A DNA stretch of 64,000 nucleotides from Brevundimonas abyssalis TAR-001 (GTDB taxonomy: Bacteria > Pseudomonadota > Alphaproteobacteria > Caulobacterales > Caulobacteraceae), in contig NZ_BATC01000006.1 in the NCBI RefSeq assembly GCF_000466985.1, forward strand, positions 1-64,000, in the 5' to 3' direction. The translations under genes and the position numbers were made by a program. The notes under the pieces are model-generated. The model saw nothing but the letters and a program-made list of their open reading frames with translations, did no database searches and was not told the DNA's origin. Positions within the stretch are counted from its first letter, which is position 1. Each line of letters starts with the position of its first letter. This document shows positions 27,823 to 35,545 of this stretch, piece after piece.

Positions 27823-28902
27823 TTGAGCACGATCGAAGACGAAGGCGACGACGCCGGCCCGACCGACCACGGGCTTACGCCAGGGCGCGCCGCGACCATC
27901 AACGACATCGCCCGCATCGCCGGGGTGTCCAAGAAGACCGTGTCGCGGGTCATCAACCAGTCACCCTTCGTCAAGGCGGACACGCGCGAGAAGGTCGAGG
28001 CGGTGATCGCCGAGCTGGGGTTCTCGCCGGATCCGCAGGCCCGGGGCCTGGCGTTCCGCCGCTCGTTCCTGATCGGCATGATCTACGACAATCCCAGCCC
28101 CAACTACGTGGTGAACATGCAGCAGGGGATCCTGGACGCGGTGCGCGGCTCAGGTCTCGAGCTTGTGGTGCATCCCTGCGACCGGACCAGCGACGATTTC
28201 ATGGCCAATGTGCGCGGCTTCGCCGTGCGCCAGAAGCTGTTCGGCGCGGTCCTGCCGCCGTCGGTGTCGGAAGACGAGCGCGTCACCGGCATGCTGACCG
28301 AGGTGGGCTGTCCCTATGTGCGCATCGCCTCGGTCTCGCTGGACGCGCCCGAGCGGATGGTGGTCACCAACGACAGCCGGGGTGCGGCCGAGGCGGCGCG
28401 GCATCTGGTCGGACTGGGGCACAAGCGCATCGCCATGATCACCGGCCCGGACCTGTTCCGCTCGACCCATGAACGGGGTGAGGGTTTCCGTAGCGGTCTG
28501 GCCGAGGCCGGCATCACGCTTGAGGACGCCATGGTCGTTCGGGGCGCCTACACCTTCGATTCCGGCGTGGCGGCGGCCCGCGAACTGCTGTCGCGCAAGA
28601 CCCGGCCCACCGCCATCTTCGCCGGCAATGACGAAATGGCCATCGGCGTCTATCAGGCGGCTCGCGACGCCGGGCTGGACGTGCCGTTCGACCTGTCCAT
28701 CGTCGGCTTTGACGATGCGCCCATGTCGTCGCGCATCTGGCCGACCCTGACGACGGTCAAGCTGCCCATCCGGGACATGGGGCGCATGGCGGCGGAAAAG
28801 CTTCTGGCCAGGAGCCGGGGTCTGGATCCCGCGAAGCTGGAGCAGCCCGAGGTCATTCCCACCCTGATCGCGCGGGACTCCAGCGCCCCGCCCCGCCGGT
28901 GA
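27823..28902 (+). CDS. LacI-family transcriptional regulator of the sugar-acid cluster
   Basis: The protein has the LacI-type DNA-binding helix-turn-helix TINDIARIAGVSKKTVSRVIN followed by a hinge and a periplasmic-binding-protein-like effector domain (IGMIYDNPSPNYV to IVGFDDAPMSSRIWPTLTTVKLP). Starting from the TTG at 27823, which follows a GAGAGG ribosome site, the product is 359 residues. Longer in-frame extensions run into the divergent hydratase gene and look unreal. Its expected targets are the TGACACCGGTGTCA-type sites found around this and the neighbouring genes. Ligand identity is unknown; KDG or an unsaturated-uronate product is likely from the gene content. Confidence 0.88.
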   Translation: MSTIEDEGDDAGPTDHGLTPGRAATINDIARIAGVSKKTVSRVINQSPFVKADTREKVEAVIAELGFSPDPQARGLAFRRSFLIGMIYDNPSPNYVVNMQQGILDAVRGSGLELVVHPCDRTSDDFMANVRGFAVRQKLFGAVLPPSVSEDERVTGMLTEVGCPYVRIASVSLDAPERMVVTNDSRGAAEAARHLVGLGHKRIAMITGPDLFRSTHERGEGFRSGLAEAGITLEDAMVVRGAYTFDSGVAAARELLSRKTRPTAIFAGNDEMAIGVYQAARDAGLDVPFDLSIVGFDDAPMSSRIWPTLTTVKLPIRDMGRMAAEKLLARSRGLDPAKLEQPEVIPTLIARDSSAPPRR

Positions 28903-28924
28903 CGGCGGGCGGAGCCTGCGGCAT

Positions 28925-29566
28925 TCAGCGCCCGACGACGCCCTCGATATAGGCGCGGATGTCCTGATCCTTGGCGTTGGCGAAGAAGTATTCAGAGAAG
29001 CGCTCGCCGGCGACGGCGGCCTTGAGCAGGTCCTGGTCGACGGCCTTCAGGACCGTCAGCATGTCGTTGCAGGTTACGGCCTTCAGGTCCTTCAGGATGC
29101 CGCGGTTCTTCGCCATGATCTCGGCCCGCTCCTTGGGGTAGCCGAGGCCGCGCTCGCCTTCGAACAGCTTGCGGTAGACGTCCTGGAGGTTCAGCTCCGC
29201 CGCCCAGCCGAAGCCCTTGGCGTAGGGCATGGCGATGGCGTTGCCGTCGTTGATCTGGCCGAACAGGAAGGCGTCCGTGGGGTCGATGATCAGACCGCAG
29301 AAAACGCCCGGCATGGCGTTGGCGGCCAGCATGGAGCCGGTCCCCGTGCCGCAGCCGGTGACAACGAAATCGGCCGCGCCCGAATTGATCAGGATGCCCG
29401 TCAGAAGCCCGTTCATGACGTAGGTCAGCGAGGCCTTATCCTCGGGCGCGTACATGCCGTAGTGAAAGACCTCGTGGCCCAGCGGCTCGGCGACCGCGGT
29501 CAGGGCGTCGTGGACGATCTGGCTCTTGGCGGCCTGGCTGTTCTCGATGATCAGGGCGATTTTCAT
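28925..29566 (-). CDS. RpiB/LacA/LacB-family isomerase, probable KduI substitute
   Basis: The 213-residue protein belongs to the ribose-5-phosphate isomerase B / galactose-6-phosphate isomerase family: MKIALIIENSQ, a phosphate/sugar loop VVTGCGTGTGSMLAANAMPGV, and a C-terminal extension beyond normal RpiB length. RpiB-type isomerases (DhuI) acting on 4-deoxy-L-threo-5-hexosulose uronate in place of KduI are known from glycosaminoglycan-degrading streptococci. The gene is divergent from kduD and the shared region carries a cluster-type operator, so I infer the same isomerisation here. A plain RpiB role is less likely given the neighbours. Confidence 0.75.
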   Translation of the reverse strand: MKIALIIENSQAAKSQIVHDALTAVAEPLGHEVFHYGMYAPEDKASLTYVMNGLLTGILINSGAADFVVTGCGTGTGSMLAANAMPGVFCGLIIDPTDAFLFGQINDGNAIAMPYAKGFGWAAELNLQDVYRKLFEGERGLGYPKERAEIMAKNRGILKDLKAVTCNDMLTVLKAVDQDLLKAAVAGERFSEYFFANAKDQDIRAYIEGVVGR

Positions 29567-29649
29567 GGAAGTCCTTCAAGGCAATTGGGATGGAGGCGAC
29601 TGGCCGGGCGCTCCGGCGCCGGAGCGCGTCCATCGGTTGCATCACAGTA

Positions 29650-29663
29650 TGACACCGGTTACC
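29650..29663. promoter_or_regulatory. Candidate LacI-family operator between isomerase and kduD
   Basis: TGACACCGGTTACC keeps the complete left half of the palindrome and matches 11 of 14 positions overall. It sits in the 143-bp divergent promoter region of the RpiB-like isomerase and kduD. Confidence 0.6.
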
Positions 29664-29709
29664 ACTTGAGACAAATCCGCAATACGATGGCTTATGGGGA
29701 AACGTTGAA

Positions 29710-30468
29710 ATGCCCGTTTCGTTCGATCTTTCGGGGCGCACTGCCCTGATCACCGGCGCCAACACCGGCATCGGCCAGGGCATGGCCGTGGGCCTGGCCG
29801 AGGCCGGCGCCGACATCGTCGCCGTGGGGCGCTCCGATGCCGACGAGACCGGAGAGAAGGTGCGCGCCCTTGGCCGCAACTTTCACTTCATCAAGGCGGA
29901 TCTGAGCTCCATCGCCCCCATCGAGGCGGTGGTGGCCGAGGCCTGGGACAAGGCGGGCGGCGTCGACATTCTGGTCAATAACGCCGGCATTATCCGTCGC
30001 GCCGACAGCCTGGACTTCTCGGAAGAAGACTGGGACGCGGTGATGGACACCAATCTTAAGGTCCTGTTCTTCCTGAGCCAGCAGGTCGCCCGCCGCTGGG
30101 TGGCCGACAGCCGCAAGGGCAAGATCATCAACATCGCCTCCATGCTCAGCTTCCAGGGCGGCATCCGCGTGCCGTCCTACACCGCGTCCAAGTCGGGCGT
30201 GGCGGGGCTGACCAGGCTGATGGCCTGCGAGTGGGCGTCGAAAGGCATCAACGCCAACGCCATCGCGCCGGGCTACATCGCCACCAACAACACCGAGGCC
30301 CTGCGCAACGACGAGACCCGCAACCGGGACATTCTGGCCCGCATCCCGGCCGCGCGCTGGGGCGATCCGTCCGACATGGCGGGCGCGGCGGTGTTCCTGG
30401 CGTCGTCGGCGTCGGACTACATGCACGGCGCCATCGTGCCCGTGGACGGGGGTTGGCTGGCCCGCTGA
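29710..30468 (+). CDS. kduD: 2-dehydro-3-deoxy-D-gluconate 5-dehydrogenase KduD
   Basis: KduD is a short-chain dehydrogenase that reduces 2,5-diketo-3-deoxygluconate to 2-keto-3-deoxygluconate. The 252-residue product has the nucleotide loop TGANTGIGQGM, NNAGIIRR, the catalytic Ser-Tyr-Lys in SMLSFQGG...YTASKSG, NAIAPGYIATNNT and the C-terminal VDGGWLAR. These are closely similar to E. coli KduD as I remember it, particularly from the NNAGIIRR block onward. It is transcribed toward the TonB receptor and lies between candidate LacI operators. Confidence 0.95.
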   Translation: MPVSFDLSGRTALITGANTGIGQGMAVGLAEAGADIVAVGRSDADETGEKVRALGRNFHFIKADLSSIAPIEAVVAEAWDKAGGVDILVNNAGIIRRADSLDFSEEDWDAVMDTNLKVLFFLSQQVARRWVADSRKGKIINIASMLSFQGGIRVPSYTASKSGVAGLTRLMACEWASKGINANAIAPGYIATNNTEALRNDETRNRDILARIPAARWGDPSDMAGAAVFLASSASDYMHGAIVPVDGGWLAR

Positions 30469-30526
30469 GGCTGTCCTTGAACGCCGCACTTGCGCCGCAT
30501 TCGGTTTTGGAGTTAGTGTCCCGCAT

Positions 30527-30540
30527 TGATACCGGTGTCA
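30527..30540. promoter_or_regulatory. LacI-family operator 1 upstream of the TonB receptor
   Basis: TGATACCGGTGTCA differs from the perfect palindrome at one position (13 of 14). It lies 33 bases, about three helical turns, before the next copy, so two regulator dimers could bind the same DNA face. Confidence 0.75.
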
Positions 30541-30559
30541 GAAATGCTCCGCGCATCCA

Positions 30560-30573
30560 TGACACCGGTGTCA
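30560..30573. promoter_or_regulatory. LacI-family operator 2 upstream of the TonB receptor
   Basis: A perfect TGACACCGGTGTCA palindrome, 80 bases before the receptor ATG. It is identical to the copy at 33557-33570 before kdgK. Confidence 0.8.
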
Positions 30574-30652
30574 AACGATCAAGTCAAATGACCGGGGGGC
30601 GATGATCCTTCCGGCGGTGGCCCGAAAAGGCCGTACATGGGAGGAGGATTGG

Positions 30653-33493
30653 ATGACCCATAACCATCCGCGCCGCCGCGCGCACAACATCGGGGTGTCT
30701 CTGGGCGCCATGACCGTGGCTCTGATGACCGCCGGGGCCGCCATGGCCCAGGAAGGGCCCGAAGCGACCGAAGTCGAAGAAATCGTCGTCACCGGCTTCC
30801 GCGCCAGTCTGGCCAATGCGCTGAACATCAAGCGCAACGAGGCCGGTGTCGTGGACGCCATCAGCGCCGAGGACATCGCCGATTTCCCGGACAGCAATCT
30901 GGCCGAATCGATCCAGCGGATTCCCGGCGTATCCATCGACCGTGACGCGGGCGAAGGCCGCTCGCTGACGGTCCGTGGCCTGAGCTCGGAATTCACCCGC
31001 ACCCGCATCAACGGCATCGAGGCCCAGGCGACCACGGGCGCCACGGACTCCTCGGGCGGCGTCAACCGCGGCCGGGGCTTCGATTTCAACGTCTTCGCCT
31101 CCGAGCTGTTCAACAACATCACGGTCCGCAAGACCGCCGCCGCCGAGACCGAAGAAGGCTCTCTGGGCGCCACGGTGGATCTGCGCACCAGCCGCCCGTT
31201 CGATTATCCCGGCTTCACCGCCGGCGGTTCGCTGCAGTACGGCTACAACGACATGGCCGAGGACTGGGCCCCGCGCGGCGCATTCCTGGTCAGCAACACC
31301 TGGATGGACGGCCAGGTCGGCGCCCTGCTGTCGGTGGCCTACAGCGAGCGCAGCCTGTTCGAAGAAGGCTTCAGCTCGGTGCGTTGGGGTCCGGCCAGCG
31401 GCGACAACGGCTTCGCCAACCCGGAAGCTCTTCCGGGCGGGGCGGCCAATGCGCCGAATCTGTTCCACCCGCGGATCCCGCGCTACGGCCGCCTGGTCCA
31501 CGAACAGGAGCGCACCGGCGCCACCCTGTCGTTGCAGGCGCGTCCCGGTCACGGCCCCACGACCTTCACCTATGACCTGCTCTACTCGAACCTGGACTCC
31601 ACCCGTCAGGAGAATTTCCTTGAGGCGTGGTCGCTCAGCCGGAATGCCTCCCAGGGCGGCAAGCCGGAAGTGGTCATCGTCGATGCGGTCGCCGAGGGCG
31701 CCGAGCTGGTCTACCTTGAGCTCGACAACATGGACATGCGGACCGAGCAGCGCTTCGACCGCCTGAACACCGAGTTCACCCAGCACACCTTCAACATCGA
31801 CCACGATTTCAGCGACACCTTCCGCATGAACGTGCTCGTGGGACGCTCGGAATCGGTCTTCGACAACGGCGAGCAGACCACGGTCATCATCGACCGCCAG
31901 AACACCGACGGCTATTCGATCGACTTCCGTGGCAATCGCAACCTGCCGCTGATCAACTATGGCTTCGATGTCACCGATCCCAACGCCTGGACCATCGTCG
32001 GTCCGTCGGGCGTGGCGCCGCGCTCGGAAATCCGGATGAATCCGAACGGGCAGACCAACGTCTTCGATACGGCCCAGATGAACTTCACTTGGGACATCAA
32101 CCCCACCTTCACCCTGCGCACCGGCGTCCACTACAAGAACTTCGACTCCGAGGGCTGGGGTCTGCGCCGCGCCGCGTCCAACGACACCATGCCGGAACTG
32201 CCGGCCGGCGTGTCCATGGCCGACCTGACCATGCTGCTGACGGGTTTCGGCGGCAACCTCGACCTGCCCACGGGCAACGCCACGTCCTGGATCGTGCCGG
32301 ACCTGCAGGCCTTCGCCGAGCTGTTCAATATCTACTGCAACTGCGACACCGGCGTGCCGGGCGGCGACTTCCGCCTGACGGGCCTGAGCAACTCGCGTGC
32401 CTTGGGCAACTTCCGCAATGTCACCGAAGAGGCCCGCGGCGCCTATGTCCAGCTGGACTGGGACAGCTTCATCGGCTCCATGCCGTTCCGCGGCAACGTC
32501 GGCGTGCGCCATGTGCGCACCGATGTGGAGGCCACAGGCTATTCCACCTCGTCCGGCGCCACGCCGATCACGGGTGAGAACACCTACGACGACACCCTGC
32601 CGTCCCTGAATATGGCCATCGAGCCGATGCAGGATGTGATCGTCCGCTTCGGCGCCGCCCAGGTGATGTCGCGTCCGCCGGTCGGCAGCCTGATCCCGGT
32701 GTTCAATCTCAGCGCCGACGGGGCGCCGAACCCCAGCGCCAGCCTGGGCAACGTGGACCTGGAGCCTTATCGGGCCGACACCTTCGACCTGAGTGTTGAG
32801 TGGTATTTCGCCCCGGAATCGCTGCTGTCGTTCGCCTTCTTCTACAAGGACATCTCGTCCTTCGTGCAGACGACCCAGCAGACCCTGACCTACGCCGAAC
32901 TGACCGCCCTGAATCCGACGGCTTTCCCGGCCGGAGCGCGTCCTGCGGGTCTGGAGCACGTGTTCTCCACCCCGACCAATACGGCCGGCGGCCCGCTGTC
33001 AGGCTTCGAAATCAGCTACCAGCAGCCGTTCTACTTCCTGCCGGGACCGCTGGAGAACCTGGGCACGATCCTGAACTACACCTTCGTGGAGTCCGAGATC
33101 GACTACTGCCAGAGCTCGGCGTGCACGGCCATCGTGAGCGAGGACCTGGTCAACCTGTCACCGGAAGCCTGGAACGCCACGCTCTACTATGACGACGGCC
33201 GCTTCAACGCCCGGGTTTCCGCCGCTTATCGCGACGGCTACTTCCAGCAGATCCCTGCCGGCAACGCTGGCGGCCTGGGCATCGTGGCCATCGGCAAGTC
33301 CGAGAGCCTGACCTGGGACGCCTCGGCGTCGTATGAAGTGACCGAGAACATCGTGGTCACCTTCGAAGGGTTGAACCTGACCGACGAGCCGAACCGTCAA
33401 TGGCACGGCGAAGTGGGCGGGGGCCGCGACAGCGCCTATGTCTATCACCAGACCGGTCGTCAGTTTTACGCGGGCGTCCGCTACCGGTTCTGA
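30653..33493 (+). CDS. TonB-dependent receptor, Caulobacter type
   Basis: The 946-residue outer-membrane receptor has a signal peptide ending AAMAQ (about residue 33), a TonB-box-like VEEIVVTGFRASLANAL, a plug domain (ISAEDIADFPDSNLAESIQRIPGV, LTVRGLSSEFTRTRING) and a long beta-barrel ending in the aromatic FYAGVRYRF expected for barrel insertion. The start at 30653 follows a strong GGGAGGAGG ribosome site. Two operators sit immediately upstream and a strong terminator downstream. In its context it should import oligosaccharides that yield unsaturated uronates, for example from pectin or a similar polyuronide. No lyase gene is present in the window. Confidence 0.93.
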   Translation: MTHNHPRRRAHNIGVSLGAMTVALMTAGAAMAQEGPEATEVEEIVVTGFRASLANALNIKRNEAGVVDAISAEDIADFPDSNLAESIQRIPGVSIDRDAGEGRSLTVRGLSSEFTRTRINGIEAQATTGATDSSGGVNRGRGFDFNVFASELFNNITVRKTAAAETEEGSLGATVDLRTSRPFDYPGFTAGGSLQYGYNDMAEDWAPRGAFLVSNTWMDGQVGALLSVAYSERSLFEEGFSSVRWGPASGDNGFANPEALPGGAANAPNLFHPRIPRYGRLVHEQERTGATLSLQARPGHGPTTFTYDLLYSNLDSTRQENFLEAWSLSRNASQGGKPEVVIVDAVAEGAELVYLELDNMDMRTEQRFDRLNTEFTQHTFNIDHDFSDTFRMNVLVGRSESVFDNGEQTTVIIDRQNTDGYSIDFRGNRNLPLINYGFDVTDPNAWTIVGPSGVAPRSEIRMNPNGQTNVFDTAQMNFTWDINPTFTLRTGVHYKNFDSEGWGLRRAASNDTMPELPAGVSMADLTMLLTGFGGNLDLPTGNATSWIVPDLQAFAELFNIYCNCDTGVPGGDFRLTGLSNSRALGNFRNVTEEARGAYVQLDWDSFIGSMPFRGNVGVRHVRTDVEATGYSTSSGATPITGENTYDDTLPSLNMAIEPMQDVIVRFGAAQVMSRPPVGSLIPVFNLSADGAPNPSASLGNVDLEPYRADTFDLSVEWYFAPESLLSFAFFYKDISSFVQTTQQTLTYAELTALNPTAFPAGARPAGLEHVFSTPTNTAGGPLSGFEISYQQPFYFLPGPLENLGTILNYTFVESEIDYCQSSACTAIVSEDLVNLSPEAWNATLYYDDGRFNARVSAAYRDGYFQQIPAGNAGGLGIVAIGKSESLTWDASASYEVTENIVVTFEGLNLTDEPNRQWHGEVGGGRDSAYVYHQTGRQFYAGVRYRF

Positions 33494-33516
33494 TCGAACA
33501 ACTTCCTGAGCAGACT

Positions 33517-33552
33517 GGGCGTCGGACCTTCGGGTCCGGCGCCCTCTTTTTT
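33517..33552 (+). terminator. Rho-independent terminator after the TonB receptor
   Basis: GGGCGTCGGACC and GGTCCGGCGCCC form a 12-bp stem (one G-U pair) closed by a TTCG loop, followed by TCTTTTTT. This is a textbook intrinsic terminator, 23 bases after the receptor stop. Confidence 0.93.
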
Positions 33553-33556
33553 GCGT

Positions 33557-33570
33557 TGACACCGGTGTCA
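33557..33570. promoter_or_regulatory. LacI-family operator upstream of kdgK
   Basis: A perfect TGACACCGGTGTCA palindrome lies four bases after the terminator and 161 bases before the kdgK start. It shows that kdgK has its own regulated promoter. Confidence 0.78.
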
Positions 33571-33731
33571 TAATCCAGTTTCCTACCCTCAACGAGAGCC
33601 CCGCTCGAACGGCGGCTTCGCAGGGACGGTTGAAGACTCCGAACCACGCCTGTGCTGAATGCACCCGATGGGCGCCGCCCGGCGCGCCTGTCGCATCCTG
33701 ACGGCCGGGCCCGAAACACGAGGGACCCGCC

Positions 33732-34838
33732 GTGGCCGAGAACATCCTGAACATCCGCCCCGCCAGCGAGACGCGCTGGGACTGCGCGTCGTTCGGCGAG
33801 GTCATGCTGCGCTTCGATCCCGGCTTCGGCCGCGTGCGCAACGCCCGCACCTTCCAGGTCTGGGAAGGCGGCGGCGAGTACAATGTGGCCCGCGCCATGC
33901 GCAAATGCTGGGGCAAGCGCTCCACCGTCGTCACCGCCCTGCCCGTCAACGACCTGGGCTGGCTGGTGGAGGACTGCATCATGCAGGGCGGCGTGGACAT
34001 GAGCCATGTGGTCTGGCGCGAGTTCGACGGTCTGGGCCGCAACACCCGCGTCGGCCTGAACTTCACCGAAAAGGGCTTCGGCGTCCGCCCGGCCCTGGGC
34101 TGCTCCGACCGGGGCCATTCGGCGGCCTCGCAGATCCGCCCCGGCGAAGTGAACTGGGAAAAGCTGTTCGGCGAGGAAGGCGTGCGCTGGTTCCACACCG
34201 GCGGCATCTTCGCGGCCCTGGGCTCCAACACCGCCGAGGCGGTGATCGAGGCGGTGGAGATCGCCCGCAAGCACGGCACCATCGTGTCCTATGACCTGAA
34301 CTACCGCCCCTCCCTGTGGAAGTCGCAGGGCGGCAAGGAGGGGGCCCGGAAGATCAACCGCAACATCGCCCAGTATGTGGATGTGATGATCGGCAACGAG
34401 GAGGACTTCACCGCCTGCCTCGGCTTCGAGGTCGAGGGTCTGGACGAGCACATTTCCTCCATCGACCCGGCCAATTTCAAGAAGATGATCCAGACGGCGG
34501 TGAAGGAATTCCCCAATTTCAAGGTGGCCGCCACCACCCTGCGCAACGCCAAGACCGCCAGCGTCAACGACTGGTCCGCCATCATCTATGCAGGCGGCGA
34601 GTTCTATGAATCCATGATACGCGAGGATCTGGAGATCTACGACCGCGTCGGCGGCGGCGACGGCTTCGCCTCCGGGCTCGCCTACGGCTTCATGGAGGGC
34701 AAGGGTCCCCAGGCGGCGGTGGACTACGGCGCGGCCCACGGCGCCCTGGCCATGACCACCCCCGGCGACACCTCCATGGTCAAGGCCGCCGAGGTCGAGG
34801 CGGTGATGAAGGGCAAGGGGGCCCGCGTCATCCGCTGA
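33732..34838 (+). CDS. kdgK: PfkB-family 2-keto-3-deoxygluconate kinase
   Basis: The 368-residue sugar kinase has the N-terminal FGEVMLRFDPG, the GGGEYNVARAMRK substrate loop, SYDLNYRPSLW and the PfkB signature DRVGGGDGFASGLAYG with the catalytic Asp. KdgK phosphorylates KDG to KDPG, the substrate of Eda. The GTG start at 33732 follows a GAGGGA ribosome site. Its operator and its neighbours (kduD, isomerase) support the KDG assignment over fructokinase or other PfkB members. Confidence 0.88.
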   Translation: MAENILNIRPASETRWDCASFGEVMLRFDPGFGRVRNARTFQVWEGGGEYNVARAMRKCWGKRSTVVTALPVNDLGWLVEDCIMQGGVDMSHVVWREFDGLGRNTRVGLNFTEKGFGVRPALGCSDRGHSAASQIRPGEVNWEKLFGEEGVRWFHTGGIFAALGSNTAEAVIEAVEIARKHGTIVSYDLNYRPSLWKSQGGKEGARKINRNIAQYVDVMIGNEEDFTACLGFEVEGLDEHISSIDPANFKKMIQTAVKEFPNFKVAATTLRNAKTASVNDWSAIIYAGGEFYESMIREDLEIYDRVGGGDGFASGLAYGFMEGKGPQAAVDYGAAHGALAMTTPGDTSMVKAAEVEAVMKGKGARVIR

Positions 34839-34936
34839 TCTTCTTTCCCGAAACCCGCCCGCGCATCGTCCTCTCCCAAGGCGCGCGGGCGGCGCCGGAA
34901 CCGGTCCTTTGTCCTCCCCGAAGGCCGGTCGCCCCG

Positions 34937-34969
34937 ACGCCCGCTCTCCGTCACCCGGGGGGCGGGCGT
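34937..34969. terminator. Possible bidirectional terminator between kdgK and marR
   Basis: ACGCCCGC (34937-34944) and GCGGGCGT (34962-34969) form an 8-bp stem with a 17-nt loop in the convergent region between kdgK and the MarR gene. The following T-tract is short (TGTTG), so the call is weak. Confidence 0.4.
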
Positions 34970-34983
34970 TGTTGCATTCAGCT

Positions 34984-35469
34984 TCAGTCTGTCCGCGGCG
35001 TGGCCATGTGCGCCGTCATCATCTCCGCAAGGTCGGCCATGGCGTCCAGCAGCACGTCGCGCCGGTCCGGCGGCAGGGCGGCGAAGGCGTCCTCGAATCC
35101 CCGGCTGAGCAGACCCGGCGCCTGGCCCAGCGCCGCCTGCCCCGACGGCGTCAGGCGGGTGTGCACCACCCGCCGGTCCACCTCCGAGCGATAGCGTTCG
35201 ATCAGCCCCTTGGCCTCGAGCTTGTCCATCACCGCGACCACCGTGGCGGGGGACATTGAGGCCTCTCTGGAAACCGCCTGCGTCGTCACCTGACCCAGCG
35301 TCCTGATCGACTGCATGACGATCAATTGGGGGATGGTCAGGCCGCTGGTGCGGGCGATCTCGCGGGACCGCACCTCGATGGCCTGGGCGATCCGACGCAT
35401 CGATTTCAGCACAGCCGCGTTGGGGTCTGCGTTCCGGGAATTCTGCGGCGTATCGGTCAGCTTGACCAT
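34984..35469 (-). CDS. MarR-family regulator divergent from the NAGGN operon
   Basis: The 161-residue product is a winged-helix MarR protein: TIPQLIVMQSIRTLG, a recognition helix region MSPATVVAVMDKLEAKGLIERYRSEVDRRVVHTRLT, and flanking dimerisation helices. It is transcribed away from the amidotransferase gene across 76 bp holding a palindrome (35487-35509) that is a natural operator. MarR genes are known neighbours of the NAGGN trio, so an osmotic-response role is a reasonable inference. Confidence 0.9.
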   Translation of the reverse strand: MVKLTDTPQNSRNADPNAAVLKSMRRIAQAIEVRSREIARTSGLTIPQLIVMQSIRTLGQVTTQAVSREASMSPATVVAVMDKLEAKGLIERYRSEVDRRVVHTRLTPSGQAALGQAPGLLSRGFEDAFAALPPDRRDVLLDAMADLAEMMTAHMATPRTD

Positions 35470-35486
35470 GCGGGTTGAAATCCTTT

Positions 35487-35509
35487 GTGTGCAAACTATT
35501 TGTGCACAC
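35487..35509. promoter_or_regulatory. Inverted repeat, candidate MarR operator
   Basis: GTGTGCA (35487-35493) and TGCACAC (35503-35509) are perfect inverted arms separated by nine AT-rich bases, in the only space between the divergent MarR gene and NAGGN operon. Size and position fit a MarR dimer site overlapping both promoters. Confidence 0.65.
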
Positions 35510-35545
35510 TGTTTCTACAATGCAAGACGACCTCTGGGGGTGCCC

